A stretch of 64,000 nt of DNA from Acidimicrobiaceae bacterium (GCA_003133325.1 PKXA01000133.1:93584-157583), one strand, 5' to 3'. Positions 18,806 to 28,271 are shown, counted from the stretch's first letter. Made by a program: numbers and translations. The notes: a model not told the origin generated them from the letters alone.

Positions 18806-20365
18806 TCAGCGTTCGGGCAGACGGTAGCGCGGCGGCTCGCCCTCCACGACAATTGCGGTGCCGACCATCCCCGGGGTGTCGCCCCGGCCGACCTCGGCGA
18901 CGACCTCGGCGTCGGCCGCCGAGGCCGCTACGTGCCGCCCGTCGGGAAGCCTGGCGATGACGGGCGCCCGGGTTGAGGTCCCGCTGTGGTCACGGACCAC
19001 CGTGACGGCCACCACGGTGGCGGTTGTCGCGTCGGGAACCTGAAGGGCCATCTCCATGGCGCTGGCGTCGATGCGCTGCTGGGCTACCGAGGTGTCTCCC
19101 AGGTGGAACCCGCCCGGGGGTGGGGCCGAGCCGTAGAGCCCGAGCGCGTGCTTGGTGATGAACCAGCCCAGTCCGGTGGCCAGTCCCAGCCGCGGTTGGG
19201 CAGTGGTGGCTCCCGGACCATCCTGGCGTAGGAGGCTGGTGACCGAGGCAATCCCGTGGGTGGTGTAGTTATTCCCGGGCCCACCGAAGTAGGGGAGGCC
19301 ACCGGTGGACGTCAGGCCCCGACCGTCGTCGAGGTTGAGTCCGAGGGCCTCGGCGGCCAGTTCCACCGCCGACGGGAAGCACGAGTAGATGTCGAGGACC
19401 TCGACGTCATCGATTCCGATCGGGGCGATGCCATCGGCGGGTCCGGCGCCGAGGTTGGCCGCTTCGAACAGCGCCCGGCCGGCGGCGGCGATGGCCGGGG
19501 ACTTCCCGGGGTCGGGCCGGGAGGCGGGGAACCGGACGTCGACCGCTCCGGCGCCCGACCAGATGAATACCGACCGGTCGGCCACCCCGGCGCGCCGGGC
19601 CGCCGCCAGCGAGCACACCACCAGCGCTGCACCCTGATCGGAACCGAGGAAGGCGGTCATCCGCTTGGTATAGGGCTCGCACACGATCCGGTTGCCCGGT
19701 GAGGGGGTGGCGATGTCCCCGGCCGTGTACTCGGTGGGAAACCACGCGAACGGATTGGTCGACGCCACCCGGGTGAACGGGGAGAACAACTCGCCGATGG
19801 CTTGGCGATGTTGATCGGCGGTATGGCCTGCCCGGGCTGCCACCACGCTTTCGAACAGCGAGTAGACGTGCAGCGGGGCCAGCAAGCCGATGGCTGATTC
19901 CGCCGGACCTACGCCCGGCAGATCATCGCCCACTGCCGGGTCGGGGGCCAAGCTGGTGTCCCCATTGTCCCGTGGTTGACCCAGCTTGTGCCGGAGGCGC
20001 GACGACCGGATGGCCTCGGCCCCGGCGATCACCGTCGCTGACAAGGTGCCGGCGGTGATGTCGGCGGCCGCTCGGTTCACCAGCCATTGGGGGGAGTTGC
20101 CTCCGATGGTGGTCACCTCGCACACCGGGGGCGACATGCCCAGAGCGCGGGCCAACTCAGACGCCGGTGCCGGACCGCTATGGGTCATGATGTCGACCAC
20201 CGAGAGCCTGTCGATCCGATGGCGGAGATCGGGCACATCAGCGAACGCCGCGTCGCAGGCCCGAGCCATCAGGTCGATGGGGGTGACCGGGTCACCGCGT
20301 TCGATGGACTCCCCCGATGCGATGACCACCGGAATCCGTTCGGCATCCTGCTCGGAGATACTCAT
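18806..20365 (-). CDS. Thiolase-like acetyl-CoA acetyltransferase
   Basis: The protein has 519 residues from ATG 20365. Thiolase-family segments include VCEVTTIGGNSPQWLVNRAA (nucleophile region), EVLDIYSCFPSAVELAAEAL and GGLPYFGGPGNNYTTHG. The usual catalytic cysteine pattern is altered at the first site, as in SCP-x type and atypical long acetyltransferases. It likely condenses or cleaves acyl-CoA. It appears first in an operon with an enoyl-CoA hydratase and a CopD-like protein. Confidence 0.75.
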   Translation of the reverse strand: MSISEQDAERIPVVIASGESIERGDPVTPIDLMARACDAAFADVPDLRHRIDRLSVVDIMTHSGPAPASELARALGMSPPVCEVTTIGGNSPQWLVNRAAADITAGTLSATVIAGAEAIRSSRLRHKLGQPRDNGDTSLAPDPAVGDDLPGVGPAESAIGLLAPLHVYSLFESVVAARAGHTADQHRQAIGELFSPFTRVASTNPFAWFPTEYTAGDIATPSPGNRIVCEPYTKRMTAFLGSDQGAALVVCSLAAARRAGVADRSVFIWSGAGAVDVRFPASRPDPGKSPAIAAAGRALFEAANLGAGPADGIAPIGIDDVEVLDIYSCFPSAVELAAEALGLNLDDGRGLTSTGGLPYFGGPGNNYTTHGIASVTSLLRQDGPGATTAQPRLGLATGLGWFITKHALGLYGSAPPPGGFHLGDTSVAQQRIDASAMEMALQVPDATTATVVAVTVVRDHSGTSTRAPVIARLPDGRHVAASAADAEVVAEVGRGDTPGMVGTAIVVEGEPPRYRLPER

Positions 20366-20516
20366 CGGTTCGATCCGTGACCGGTAGGAATGATGCGGTG
20401 GATGCGTGTCATCGTGGGACGCGCAAGTTATCACTGTGGCCGGACCACCGGCTTCTCGGCCTTTTCGTGCGACCGGCTTTGTGAGGACCGGGACGAGAAG
20501 CCGAGAGGCCGGGACG

Positions 20517-20919
20517 GTGACTGTGGACTTGGTACCCCCCTCTCCTCGCAACGGCACGTCCTCCGGCGGGATCCTCCCCGACGGTTTTCTCTTTGGGGTG
20601 GCCATTGCCGGTTTTCAGAGTGGGCGGCTTCGATGGTCCGGGCGAGCCCGCCGACAACTGGCTTCGAAATGGGGGCAGGTTGACCGGGTGGCGCCCCGAG
20701 AGGCCCCTTTGGGTGGTGGAGAACGGACTGTGCAATCGGGTCCGGAACAAGCGTTCCCGTCAACCGCGGTTCGGTCGCCACCGGGTGGACCGACACTGGG
20801 GAGAGCGCGGCTTCCGCCGGCTCGACACCGATTCTTTGGGAGACGACCCGGGTGCGACCTATCGGCGAATCATGTCGGGTATCCGAGCCGGAGACAGGTC
20901 GGTACTCGACGGCGAATGA
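20517..20919 (+). pseudogene. Remnant of a family 1 glycosidase (beta-glucosidase-like) gene
   Basis: Three pieces in the right order match family 1 glycosidases. They are the N-terminal LPDGFLFGVAIAGFQ; then, after a frame change near 20616, VGGFDGPGEPADNWL; then the catalytic-nucleophile region PLWVVENGLCNRV; then the C-terminal end VDRHWGERGFRRLDTDS with RRIMSGIRAGDRSVLDGE. An intact enzyme has 400-480 residues. Here about 130 codons remain, so the middle has been lost in at least two deletions. GTG 20517 could be the old start and the old stop is at 20917. Confidence 0.75.
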
Positions 20920-21143
20920 GCCGAGTAAGGCCGACGACCCGCACTAACGTGTCCCCAGCACCCTCGAACAGGGTTGTCGTCATGCGCCCCCGAACCTGTG
21001 CGGGACCGATGGGGTCGCCAGAAGGAACAGGTCCTCGGAGGGGCCCGAATGGGGGAAACTTTGCAGAGCGCGGATCGTGGGACGTCGCCGCTGACGGCAG
21101 CGGCGGTGCCATTGAAGTTCCCGTTGACCGGTGAGCCCGTGCG

Positions 21144-24100
21144 ATGCCATACGGCGTTGGTTCGATGGTGACCGTCTCCGAACCCCGTATCGGTGGATCG
21201 CACCGGCTTCATAGTTGGGAGAACTTGCCCAGCCGGCCAGTGTTTGGTGTCGTCGGTGTTTTGGTGCTGGTGGCCTTGTACGTGGGAGTGAACGCCCTCC
21301 ACCCCTTGGGCCCCGGTGTGGTGCTGAAGGGAATCGTCACCGGCGGCCTGAACTCGATGGTGGCCATGGGCCTGGTGCTCATCTATCGGTCAGCGCGCAT
21401 CATCAACTTCTCCCAACAGGTGATCGGTGGTGTGGCAGCCACCCTGGTGGTGCTTCTGGTGTCCGCCCAGGGCTACCCGTACCTGGTGGCGGTGGCCGTT
21501 GGGGTTGCCGTGGCCATCTTCATCGGATGGTTCGCGGAGCTGACGATCATCCGGCGGTTCGCCACCGCGCCTCGAATGGTCCTGACCGCGGTGACCATCG
21601 GCATCTATCAACTTCTCGGCGCCGCCGAGTTGGGTCTTCCCAAGCTATTCACAACCAATTCGAATACCACCGGCATCCATGTGCCGTTCGCATTGACGTT
21701 TCGCCTCCGTCCGTTCACGTTCACCGGAGATGACGTGGTGGCGCTGGTGGTGGTTCCGATCGTACTGTTCGCTCTCTATCTATTCTCCACACGCACCGAC
21801 TACGGCGTGGCCATCCGGGGTGCGGCGGACTTTCCGGAACGGACGCGTTTGCTGGGAATTCCGGTCCGTCATCTCAGCCGGATCACCTGGATGGTGGCCG
21901 CCGGCCTGTCGGGGATCGGGGTGATTCTGGCCGCGCCCAAAGGGGTTGGTGGCCTCACCCTCGGCAACGTCTCCACTCCGGCGACACTGTTGCTCCCGTT
22001 GGCGGCCGCGGTACTGGCAGGCATGGATTCCTTCCCGATGGCGGTGGCCTGGTCGGTGGTCCTCGGGGTGGTCAACCAAGCGGTGTTCTCGATCTGGCAA
22101 CGGGCCAGTTACGAGGACGTGGCCCAGTTCATCGTGATCATCATCGGATTGCTGGTCATTCGTTCCCGGGCCACCGGTGTCGATGAGCAGGGCTCTGGTG
22201 AGGTCATCTCGGTCCGAGAGATTGCGGGGATCCCTGCCCACCTGGCCAAACTTCGTGGAGTACGGATCGCCAAGGGGACCTTGTACACGGCTCTGTTGCT
22301 GGGAGCCGTGTTGATCCCTCTCACGTTTGTCCAGTCCAAGCAGTTGTTGGCGGCCAACGTGGCCATCTATGCGGTGATCGGCATTTCCATCGTGGTGCTG
22401 ACCGGCTGGGCCGGACAGATCAGCTTGGGCCAGTTCGCCTTCGTCGGGGTCGGGGCCGCCACTTCGGGAGCACTGCTCGTCCATCAGCATGTTGGATTTC
22501 TGTTGGCCACACTGGCTGCCGCAGCAATCGGTGCCGTGGTGGCGGCGGTGATCGGTCTGCCCGCGCTGCGGGTCCCAGGCCTCTACCTGGCCGTCGCCAC
22601 CTTGGCATTCGCGGTGCCGGTGTCCTCCTATCTGTTGTCGTCCTCGACATTCCGCTCGGAGGACCCGGCGTTCGTCGCCCGGCCGTTCCTGATCGGGCAC
22701 GTCGACCTCGCATCTCAGGCGACCTTCTATGAAGTTTGTCTGGCTTTCTTGGTGGTGACGGGGGTGGTCACCCGCATCCTTCGCAAGGGCCGTATCGGCC
22801 GGAGTGCCATCGCTGTTCGTGAGAATCCGAAGACCGCCTCCGCCTACGGCATCAGCCCATTGAGAAACAGACTTGTGGTGTTCGTCGTCGCGGGCGCCAT
22901 CGCCGGTGTGGCCGGCAGTCTCTACGAGGTCGGCATGGAGGGGATCAAATCGGGAGGCATACCCGCCGACCTTTCCATCACGGTGTTCGTCATGGTGGTG
23001 ATCGGCGGGCTCGGTTCGGTCACCGGTGCCGTATTGGGTGCCGTCTACGTCCAGGCGGCCCAGTACTTTCTGCCCGAGGGCCTTCAATTCGTGGCCATGG
23101 GAGCCGGTCTGATCATTCTGCTCATGGTGTTGCCGGACGGTCTGGGCGGTCTGGTATTCCGCCTCCGCGACATGGCGCTGGCAGGGATCGAGGTCCGGCA
23201 GGGTCGGCGGATTACGGCGGGGCTCCGAGGGCCCGGTTCCGACGGCGACGATTCTGCCGATGCGGCTGATAGAGCGTTGGCCCAGGATGGCGCCGATCCC
23301 ACCGTCCACGCCGCCGCTCTTCGCATCGAGGCAATCGAGAGACGTGAAGTCGAACATGGATCGGTCTCCCCTGGTGGTCCCCCGCCCTACGCCGGGCCAC
23401 CTGACAACGAGCGAGCCATCATCGAGCTCAATTCTGTCGATGCCGGCTATACCCGGTATGCCAAGGTGCTCCAGGACGTGGACATCGGCATTGCCCAGGG
23501 TGAGATCGTGGCGCTCCTCGGCACCAATGGGGCCGGCAAGACGACGGTATTGCGCGTCGTTGCCGGTTTATTGTCACCGACCAAGGGAACTATCTGCTTC
23601 ATCGGCAGGGATGTCGAGGACCTGGGCGCACGCGACCGATTGCTGGCCGGATTGGTGACACTGCTCGGCGGCCGAGGAGCATTTTATTCCCTGACCGTCA
23701 AAGAGAATCTGAGGCTGGCCACATGGATGGCCCGACGCCACCACAAAGATCCGGTCTTTGCCGCCGCCGCCACGGAGCGGGTGCTGACCCTCTTTCCGGT
23801 GCTGGGGGAGCGGCTCGAACAACGGGCAGGTTCACTCTCGGTCGGTGAACAACAGATGCTGGTTCTGGCCCAGGCTCTCCTGTGTCGTCCCAAGTTGCTG
23901 ATGGTCGACGAGCTCTCACTCGGCCTGGCTCCATCGGTGGTGGTGCAGATGCTCGACGTAATCCGGGCACTGGCCGCCAGCGGTGTCACGGTGGTGATCG
24001 TCGAACAGTCGGTGAACGTGGCTACCGCAATATCGGGCCGCGCCATCTTCATGGAGCGAGGAAGGGTCCGATTCTCAGGCCCCACTCCCGACCTGGCCCA

Positions 24101-25013
24101 GCAGCCTCATCTCTTGCGCTCGGTGTTCGTCCATGCGGCCCAGCGGGCGGAGAGGCGAACGCCCGGGGCCACTTCGGGCAACGCCGCCGCTGACCAGATG
24201 GCCCCGGCATTTGCTGTGACGGATGTGTCCAAACGCTTCGGCAGAGTTGCCGCCCTTCGGAATCTCAGTCTCCAGATAGGTGGCGGCGAGATTCTCGGCA
24301 TCATCGGAGCGAACGGCGCGGGTAAGACCACGCTGTTTGATGTGTGTTCGGGTTTCGTTGCCCCTGACCGGGGCACCGTGGCCATGCATGGCCACGACAT
24401 CACCGGTCTTTCGGCGGCCCGCCGGGCCGACCGTGGCCTCGGGCGGGTATTCCAGAACGGGCGGCTGTTTCCGTCGCTGACGGTGGTCGAGGCTTTGACC
24501 ACCTCGCTCGAACAGTCAGCTCGGGTTCGAGATCCACGGCCAACGGAAACCGACAGTACCTTGCCTCCCACATCGCGGAAGGAGCTGCTCTCACGCGTCG
24601 AAGAGGTGATCGTCGAAATGGGGCTGGAACGGTTCCGGGACACGTTGATCCTCGAACTGTCGTCGGGGACCCGTCGCGTCGTGGAACTGGCGTGCGCGGT
24701 GGCCCATCACCCCAAGGTGCTGCTCTTGGATGAACCGACGGCCGGGATATCCCAGTACGAAGGAGAAGCCCTGGGCGAACTCCTGCTCGGGATCCGCGAT
24801 CAGACGGGTGCCACCTTTGTCGTCATCGAGCACGACATTCCGCTGGTGTCGTCGATCGCCGATCGACTGGTCTGCATCCACCTGGGCGAGGTGATCTCAG
24901 AAGGCAGTACGACGGAGGTATTGAACGACTCGGCGGTGGTCTCCGCATACATGGGAACAGATGAGGCGGTCGCCAGCCTTGCTGGGGGATTCCACCCGAC
25001 GCCCTCGCCGTAG
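21144..25013 (+). CDS. Branched-chain amino acid-type ABC importer, all four domains in one chain
   Basis: The protein has 1289 residues. Order: LivH-like permease (about residues 30-340, eight or more helices), LivM-like permease (about 375-685, with GWAGQISLGQFAFVGVGAA), a charged linker, LivF-like ATPase (Walker A GTNGAGKT near 793, signature SVGEQQMLVLAQAL), then LivG-like ATPase (Walker A GANGAGKT near 1055, Walker B VLLLDEPTAG). The family imports amino acids, amides or urea with a separate binding protein, none of which was seen here. Two- and three-domain fusions are common in actinobacteria, whereas a complete four-domain chain is unusual. No stop or frame break occurs at the joins. 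ATG 21165 is an alternative start. Confidence 0.88.
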   Translation: MPYGVGSMVTVSEPRIGGSHRLHSWENLPSRPVFGVVGVLVLVALYVGVNALHPLGPGVVLKGIVTGGLNSMVAMGLVLIYRSARIINFSQQVIGGVAATLVVLLVSAQGYPYLVAVAVGVAVAIFIGWFAELTIIRRFATAPRMVLTAVTIGIYQLLGAAELGLPKLFTTNSNTTGIHVPFALTFRLRPFTFTGDDVVALVVVPIVLFALYLFSTRTDYGVAIRGAADFPERTRLLGIPVRHLSRITWMVAAGLSGIGVILAAPKGVGGLTLGNVSTPATLLLPLAAAVLAGMDSFPMAVAWSVVLGVVNQAVFSIWQRASYEDVAQFIVIIIGLLVIRSRATGVDEQGSGEVISVREIAGIPAHLAKLRGVRIAKGTLYTALLLGAVLIPLTFVQSKQLLAANVAIYAVIGISIVVLTGWAGQISLGQFAFVGVGAATSGALLVHQHVGFLLATLAAAAIGAVVAAVIGLPALRVPGLYLAVATLAFAVPVSSYLLSSSTFRSEDPAFVARPFLIGHVDLASQATFYEVCLAFLVVTGVVTRILRKGRIGRSAIAVRENPKTASAYGISPLRNRLVVFVVAGAIAGVAGSLYEVGMEGIKSGGIPADLSITVFVMVVIGGLGSVTGAVLGAVYVQAAQYFLPEGLQFVAMGAGLIILLMVLPDGLGGLVFRLRDMALAGIEVRQGRRITAGLRGPGSDGDDSADAADRALAQDGADPTVHAAALRIEAIERREVEHGSVSPGGPPPYAGPPDNERAIIELNSVDAGYTRYAKVLQDVDIGIAQGEIVALLGTNGAGKTTVLRVVAGLLSPTKGTICFIGRDVEDLGARDRLLAGLVTLLGGRGAFYSLTVKENLRLATWMARRHHKDPVFAAAATERVLTLFPVLGERLEQRAGSLSVGEQQMLVLAQALLCRPKLLMVDELSLGLAPSVVVQMLDVIRALAASGVTVVIVEQSVNVATAISGRAIFMERGRVRFSGPTPDLAQQPHLLRSVFVHAAQRAERRTPGATSGNAAADQMAPAFAVTDVSKRFGRVAALRNLSLQIGGGEILGIIGANGAGKTTLFDVCSGFVAPDRGTVAMHGHDITGLSAARRADRGLGRVFQNGRLFPSLTVVEALTTSLEQSARVRDPRPTETDSTLPPTSRKELLSRVEEVIVEMGLERFRDTLILELSSGTRRVVELACAVAHHPKVLLLDEPTAGISQYEGEALGELLLGIRDQTGATFVVIEHDIPLVSSIADRLVCIHLGEVISEGSTTEVLNDSAVVSAYMGTDEAVASLAGGFHPTPSP

Positions 25014-25069
25014 AGGCCTGGCGCTTCAGGTCTCGAAACCGAGATCGACATCAAAAAGGAGGTGCGGGT

Positions 25070-25255
25070 GTCGAAAACCTGTGGGTGCTGAGAACTCGAT
25101 CCAAGCCGTCCACCAGGGCTTTCGCGCGGGGATTGGGCCGGCGCGGACGGGCCATGGCATTGTCCTTCCTTTGCTACATGGCGTTCGTCCGCCTGCACCG
25201 GTTGCTCCGGTTTCGCAGGAGTTGGCCCATCACCGAAGTGGTGGTGCGTCAATGA
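25070..25255 (+). pseudogene. Probable C-terminal fragment of an IS transposase
   Basis: An open frame without its own start reads AFARGLGRRGRAMALSFLCY and then VRLHRLLR, ending at 25255. This resembles the C-terminal part of IS1-like and ISXO2-like transposases, which have AF, an alanine-rich turn, FxxYNFxRIHxTLR and a following P-x-x-E. The match is by eye only. It overlaps the last 26 bases of the convergent DUF2254 gene. Confidence 0.4.
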
Positions 25256-26669
25256 CCGTGGTCGATCGGACGCTGTTGTCCAATGCCCGTGAACACTGAA
25301 CGAGGTGATCGAACCGATCGCGGATCACTGCCAGGTCAAGCTCCTCGGGTACTTCCTCCTCAGCCCCCCGCAAGATCATCTCGGCCTGCCGCAAGAGCAC
25401 GGAGCGTTGCTGGCTGTTGGTGGTGCTTTCCGCGATGTGGGCAAGTGCGTCAATCATTCGGATGATCACGGCGGGCATGGCTCGGGCTGCTTGGCGGACC
25501 TTGTCGAAGGCCCGGTTCACCATCCGGCTGTAGCTCGGATCGAATTCGATCAGGCGAACATGTCCGGCCCGATCGCGATAAACGCCCTCGACGAGCACTC
25601 TGCCCGAGACCTCTGACAACCCGGCAGAGAGCCAGTCGATGCAGGTCATCGCGGTGAACGTGTCGTTGACCGCCGGAGACAGTGCCCGAATGGCGATCTC
25701 TACCAGCTGATCGATGGCAAACACCGGGTCCTGGGTGAGAGTGCGATGAGGTCCGGTCACATGTGCCTTGTCCAAAGCAGCAGCTACCCGCCTTGCGGCC
25801 CCAGCAGGCCAAACCGTGGCCAGCGGGCGATGGGCTACCACGAAGTGTCCGGGCCGGTGGGCCAGACGAATGACTGCATCCGAGGCCTCGGCTATCTCTA
25901 TGAGTTGCCCGTAGCCGACGAACTGGAGATAGCCACTGTGTTTGGCGGTGACTTCCGCACCTGGTTTCCCGAGCACTTCCGCCAACTCGGTGAGGGACCC
26001 GGACGATCCGTAGTCATCTCCGTCAAGAGCATTGAACTGCACGGGGTACTCAGCACCGATAGCCCTGTTGAGGTCACGGGCTATGGCGGCGATGACCTCC
26101 GGAAGCTGAATGGACTTGGCGATGTGATGGATGAAGTAGATGAGCACCGCCAGATCCACCAGCAGAAAGGCCTCTGCCACGGTGATCGAAAGGTGGGGGA
26201 CGAAGTCGCCCTCGGGGAGGCTGGTGATCGAACCCAGAGCCAGCACCGAATAGACAAAGGTCGCCACGAAGACCCCGAGAGTCATCTGGTTGCCCAGGTC
26301 CCGTATGAAATTCCGCATCATCCGAGGTCCGAACTGCTGCGAGGCGAGCGTCAGTGCCAGAATGGTGATCGAGAACACCACCCCAACGGTGGTGATGATG
26401 GCCGCAGCGATGGCGGTCAGAACCTGGCGGCCGGCGTCGGCACTGCCGGTCCTCACCCACCAGGGCAATCCCAGGTGGTGGTGATATGCGGCCAAGTCGA
26501 TTTCGTAGGTGATGGCGAACAAGATTCCGGCGGCCACGATGAGCAACGTGGGAACCACCCAGAAGGTGGTACGAAGCGCTTCCCGACGCCAGCTGGGAAG
26601 GCGTAGCTGACTCCGCCTGGCATGCTCCGGTATTCGGTGTGCCGGGCTTGTCTTCGTTTGGTCGGTCAC
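25230..26669 (-). CDS. DUF2254 membrane protein
   Basis: The protein has 479 residues. Four hydrophobic segments lie in the first 230 residues (for example TTFWVVPTLLIVAAGILFAI and LTAIAAAIITTVGVVFSITI). The motif LASQQFGPRMMRNFIRD then HLSITVAEAF, and a soluble C-terminal half with AIDQLVEIAIRALSPAVNDT, are hallmarks of DUF2254. The function is unknown; a channel-like role is a guess. GTG 26669 has GGAGG six bases upstream. Confidence 0.82.
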   Translation of the reverse strand: MTDQTKTSPAHRIPEHARRSQLRLPSWRREALRTTFWVVPTLLIVAAGILFAITYEIDLAAYHHHLGLPWWVRTGSADAGRQVLTAIAAAIITTVGVVFSITILALTLASQQFGPRMMRNFIRDLGNQMTLGVFVATFVYSVLALGSITSLPEGDFVPHLSITVAEAFLLVDLAVLIYFIHHIAKSIQLPEVIAAIARDLNRAIGAEYPVQFNALDGDDYGSSGSLTELAEVLGKPGAEVTAKHSGYLQFVGYGQLIEIAEASDAVIRLAHRPGHFVVAHRPLATVWPAGAARRVAAALDKAHVTGPHRTLTQDPVFAIDQLVEIAIRALSPAVNDTFTAMTCIDWLSAGLSEVSGRVLVEGVYRDRAGHVRLIEFDPSYSRMVNRAFDKVRQAARAMPAVIIRMIDALAHIAESTTNSQQRSVLLRQAEMILRGAEEEVPEELDLAVIRDRFDHLVQCSRALDNSVRSTTVIDAPPLR

Positions 26670-26890
26670 CGCGCTCCTCCACAAGGACAGGCACTTGCAC
26701 CTGTCCAATGCCGACCAGACTTCCCGGCGCTCCGATTCCAGAGTACCTGGAAGCGGGAGCCAAGAAAGCAAAGGCATCCGGGGACCATGTCCCTGAACAG
26801 TGTCCTGAACCGGAACTGAGGTGACGTGCGGGTGCCAGGGGCTTGGGCGCAACTCGGCATCAGCAGCGACCCGCTGGGCTTCTTCAGCGA

Positions 26891-26919
26891 TTCACAGGAT
26901 GTCCACAGGTCGGTATGCT
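26891..26919 (+). promoter_or_regulatory. Candidate sigma-70-type promoter for the SHOCT gene
   Basis: TTCACA (26891-26896) and TATGCT (26914-26919) are separated by 17 bases, matching five and four of six consensus positions. Transcription would start near 26926, giving a 36-base leader before ATG 26962. Confidence 0.5.
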
Positions 26920-26961
26920 TTCATTGTCGTCTCGTATCGACTGCGTCGGCAAGGAGTTCTC

Positions 26962-27288
26962 ATGTTCCGTTATGGCCACCATGCCTCCCACCCTGTATTC
27001 GGCATACTGCTCGTGGTCTTGCTCGGCGCGTTGTTGGTGGTCGGAGTTGTCGCTTTGGTGCGGATATGGAGGACTCCACCAGGCCGCAGCAGGCCGTTCC
27101 GGACGGGGACGTTGCCCGGAGCGGTCATCGACCCTGCTCTTGCGGAACTGCGAATCCGCTACGCGCGAGGCGACGTCACCTGGGACGAGTACTCACAGCG
27201 AGCGAGCAACCTGGGTTACCCGCTCCCGCCAGGGACCGGCCCAGCCGGTTCACCACCTGAAGGCCAAGCGCCGCCTCCCGCTGCTTAA
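26962..27288 (+). CDS. Small membrane protein with SHOCT-type C-terminal motif
   Basis: The protein has 108 residues. One N-terminal membrane helix (GILLVVLLGALLVVGVVALV) is followed by a linker and the SHOCT-like motif LRIRYARGDVTWDEYSQRA, then a Pro-rich tail. SHOCT motifs are short oligomerisation tails of unknown role. ATG 26962 has AAGGAG five bases upstream. Confidence 0.72.
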   Translation: MFRYGHHASHPVFGILLVVLLGALLVVGVVALVRIWRTPPGRSRPFRTGTLPGAVIDPALAELRIRYARGDVTWDEYSQRASNLGYPLPPGTGPAGSPPEGQAPPPAA

Positions 27289-27386
27289 CGGGGACCTAGA
27301 CGCCAAGAGTGGCCCTATATCGCTTACTACACGGGTGATCCATCGTGTATTCCATGTCTTCCACACACAGCTGGGAGGGTGCGAGA

Positions 27387-27748
27387 ATGACCACCTGCCC
27401 GTCCCTTGTCCGCTTCGCTTCGCCGTCCGGTGAGGCCCGATATTCGCTCGGTCATCCGCTCCTTGATCGCTGCCTCGAGTTCGTGGCCGGCAGGGCGCGG
27501 CCCAACACCCTGCGTGCCGTCGCCTTCGACCTGAAGACGTTCTTCACCGTCGTGGACAAGGACCCCACCGAAGTCGCGGCCGGTGGCATCTTCGACTTCC
27601 GGGCCGCAAGCGGGGAGATCGGCGTGTTGTCCGCATGATCGACGGCGAGACGGGGCCGGCGGCTCGGGCGACCGCACGCCGGCTGTCATCGGTCTCCGGC
27701 TTCTGCTCCTACGTGGTGGCCCCGGACGACACGCCGGTCGGGGCGCTG
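27387..27748 (+). pseudogene. Fragment of a tyrosine recombinase (integrase), N-terminal SAM-like domain
   Basis: ATG 27387 opens a frame with RPNTLRAVAFDLKTFFTVVD, typical of the core-binding domain of phage-type integrases. The frame breaks near 27605 and continues in another frame as RGDRRVVRMIDGETGP and ARRLSSVSGFCSYVV, ending at DDTPVGAL. The catalytic domain with the Arg/His/Tyr residues is absent. The fragment runs directly into a transposase remnant. Confidence 0.7.
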
Positions 27749-28271
27749 CGCACCCACGGTGAGCTGGCCACAGTGGGCGTGGTTCTCGCACCTTCGAATG
27801 TGTGGGCGATCCTCCGTCGTCACGCCGTCGAGCCATCGCCGAGACGCTCTGGTCCGACCTGGCCGGAGTTCCTGCGCGCTCAGGCGACGACGATGCCGGC
27901 AACACGTGTAGGTGATGTGATGACTTCTTCCACGTCGACAAGGTGCTCCTTCGTCGTCTCTACGTGCTCTCCTCCATCGTCTCTACGTGCTCTCCTCCAT
28001 CGATCTCGACACCGCGCGGATCCATGTGAGCCGCATCACCGCCAATCTGGTGGGGGAGTGACTCGACTCGATGTCGGTATTCCATCGCCGGCAGCTCAGA
28101 ACGGTTCTCAGCGAATTCATCGCCCACTACAACCAGCATCGCCCACTTGGTCATCAGGCGCCGCTCGCAGCAGAGAAGAAGCCGCTGCAGATCAGCGATC
28201 CGGATCCGACCCAAGTACGATGGAGCGACAGGCTCGGCGGTCTCGTTCACCAATACCGACTCGTGGCATGA
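27749..28271 (+). pseudogene. Remnants of an rve-type (IS3/IS481-like) transposase
   Basis: Pieces in order, in changing frames: RTHGELATVGVVLAPSNVWA and EPSPRRSGPTWPEFLRAQA (27749-27904); DFFHVDKVLLRRLYVL with the first catalytic aspartate (about 27922-27970); a duplicated block; IDLDTARIHVSRITANLVGE (to about 28060); and the C-terminal HYNQHRPLGHQ with DRLGGLVHQY (28071-28271). The central part with the second catalytic aspartate is missing. A 23-base tandem duplication at 27956-28001 adds a frameshift. Confidence 0.7.
27956..28001. repeat. 23-base perfect tandem duplication in the transposase remnant
   Basis: The 23 bases at 27956-27978 (starting GTCTCTACGTGC and ending CTCCATC) are repeated exactly at 27979-28001. 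The length is not a multiple of three, so it breaks the frame. Confidence 0.93.

Noticed and set aside
20920..21143. Riboswitch before the fused importer
   Set aside because: No conserved riboswitch core or convincing nested stems could be recognised by eye.
21780..23357. 525-codon open frame on the minus strand
   Set aside because: Antisense shadow of the fused ABC importer, very rich in Asp, Gly and His.
27600..27640. Possible programmed frameshift in the integrase-like gene
   Set aside because: No slippery site or hairpin is seen, and the catalytic domain is missing anyway, so plain decay is simpler.
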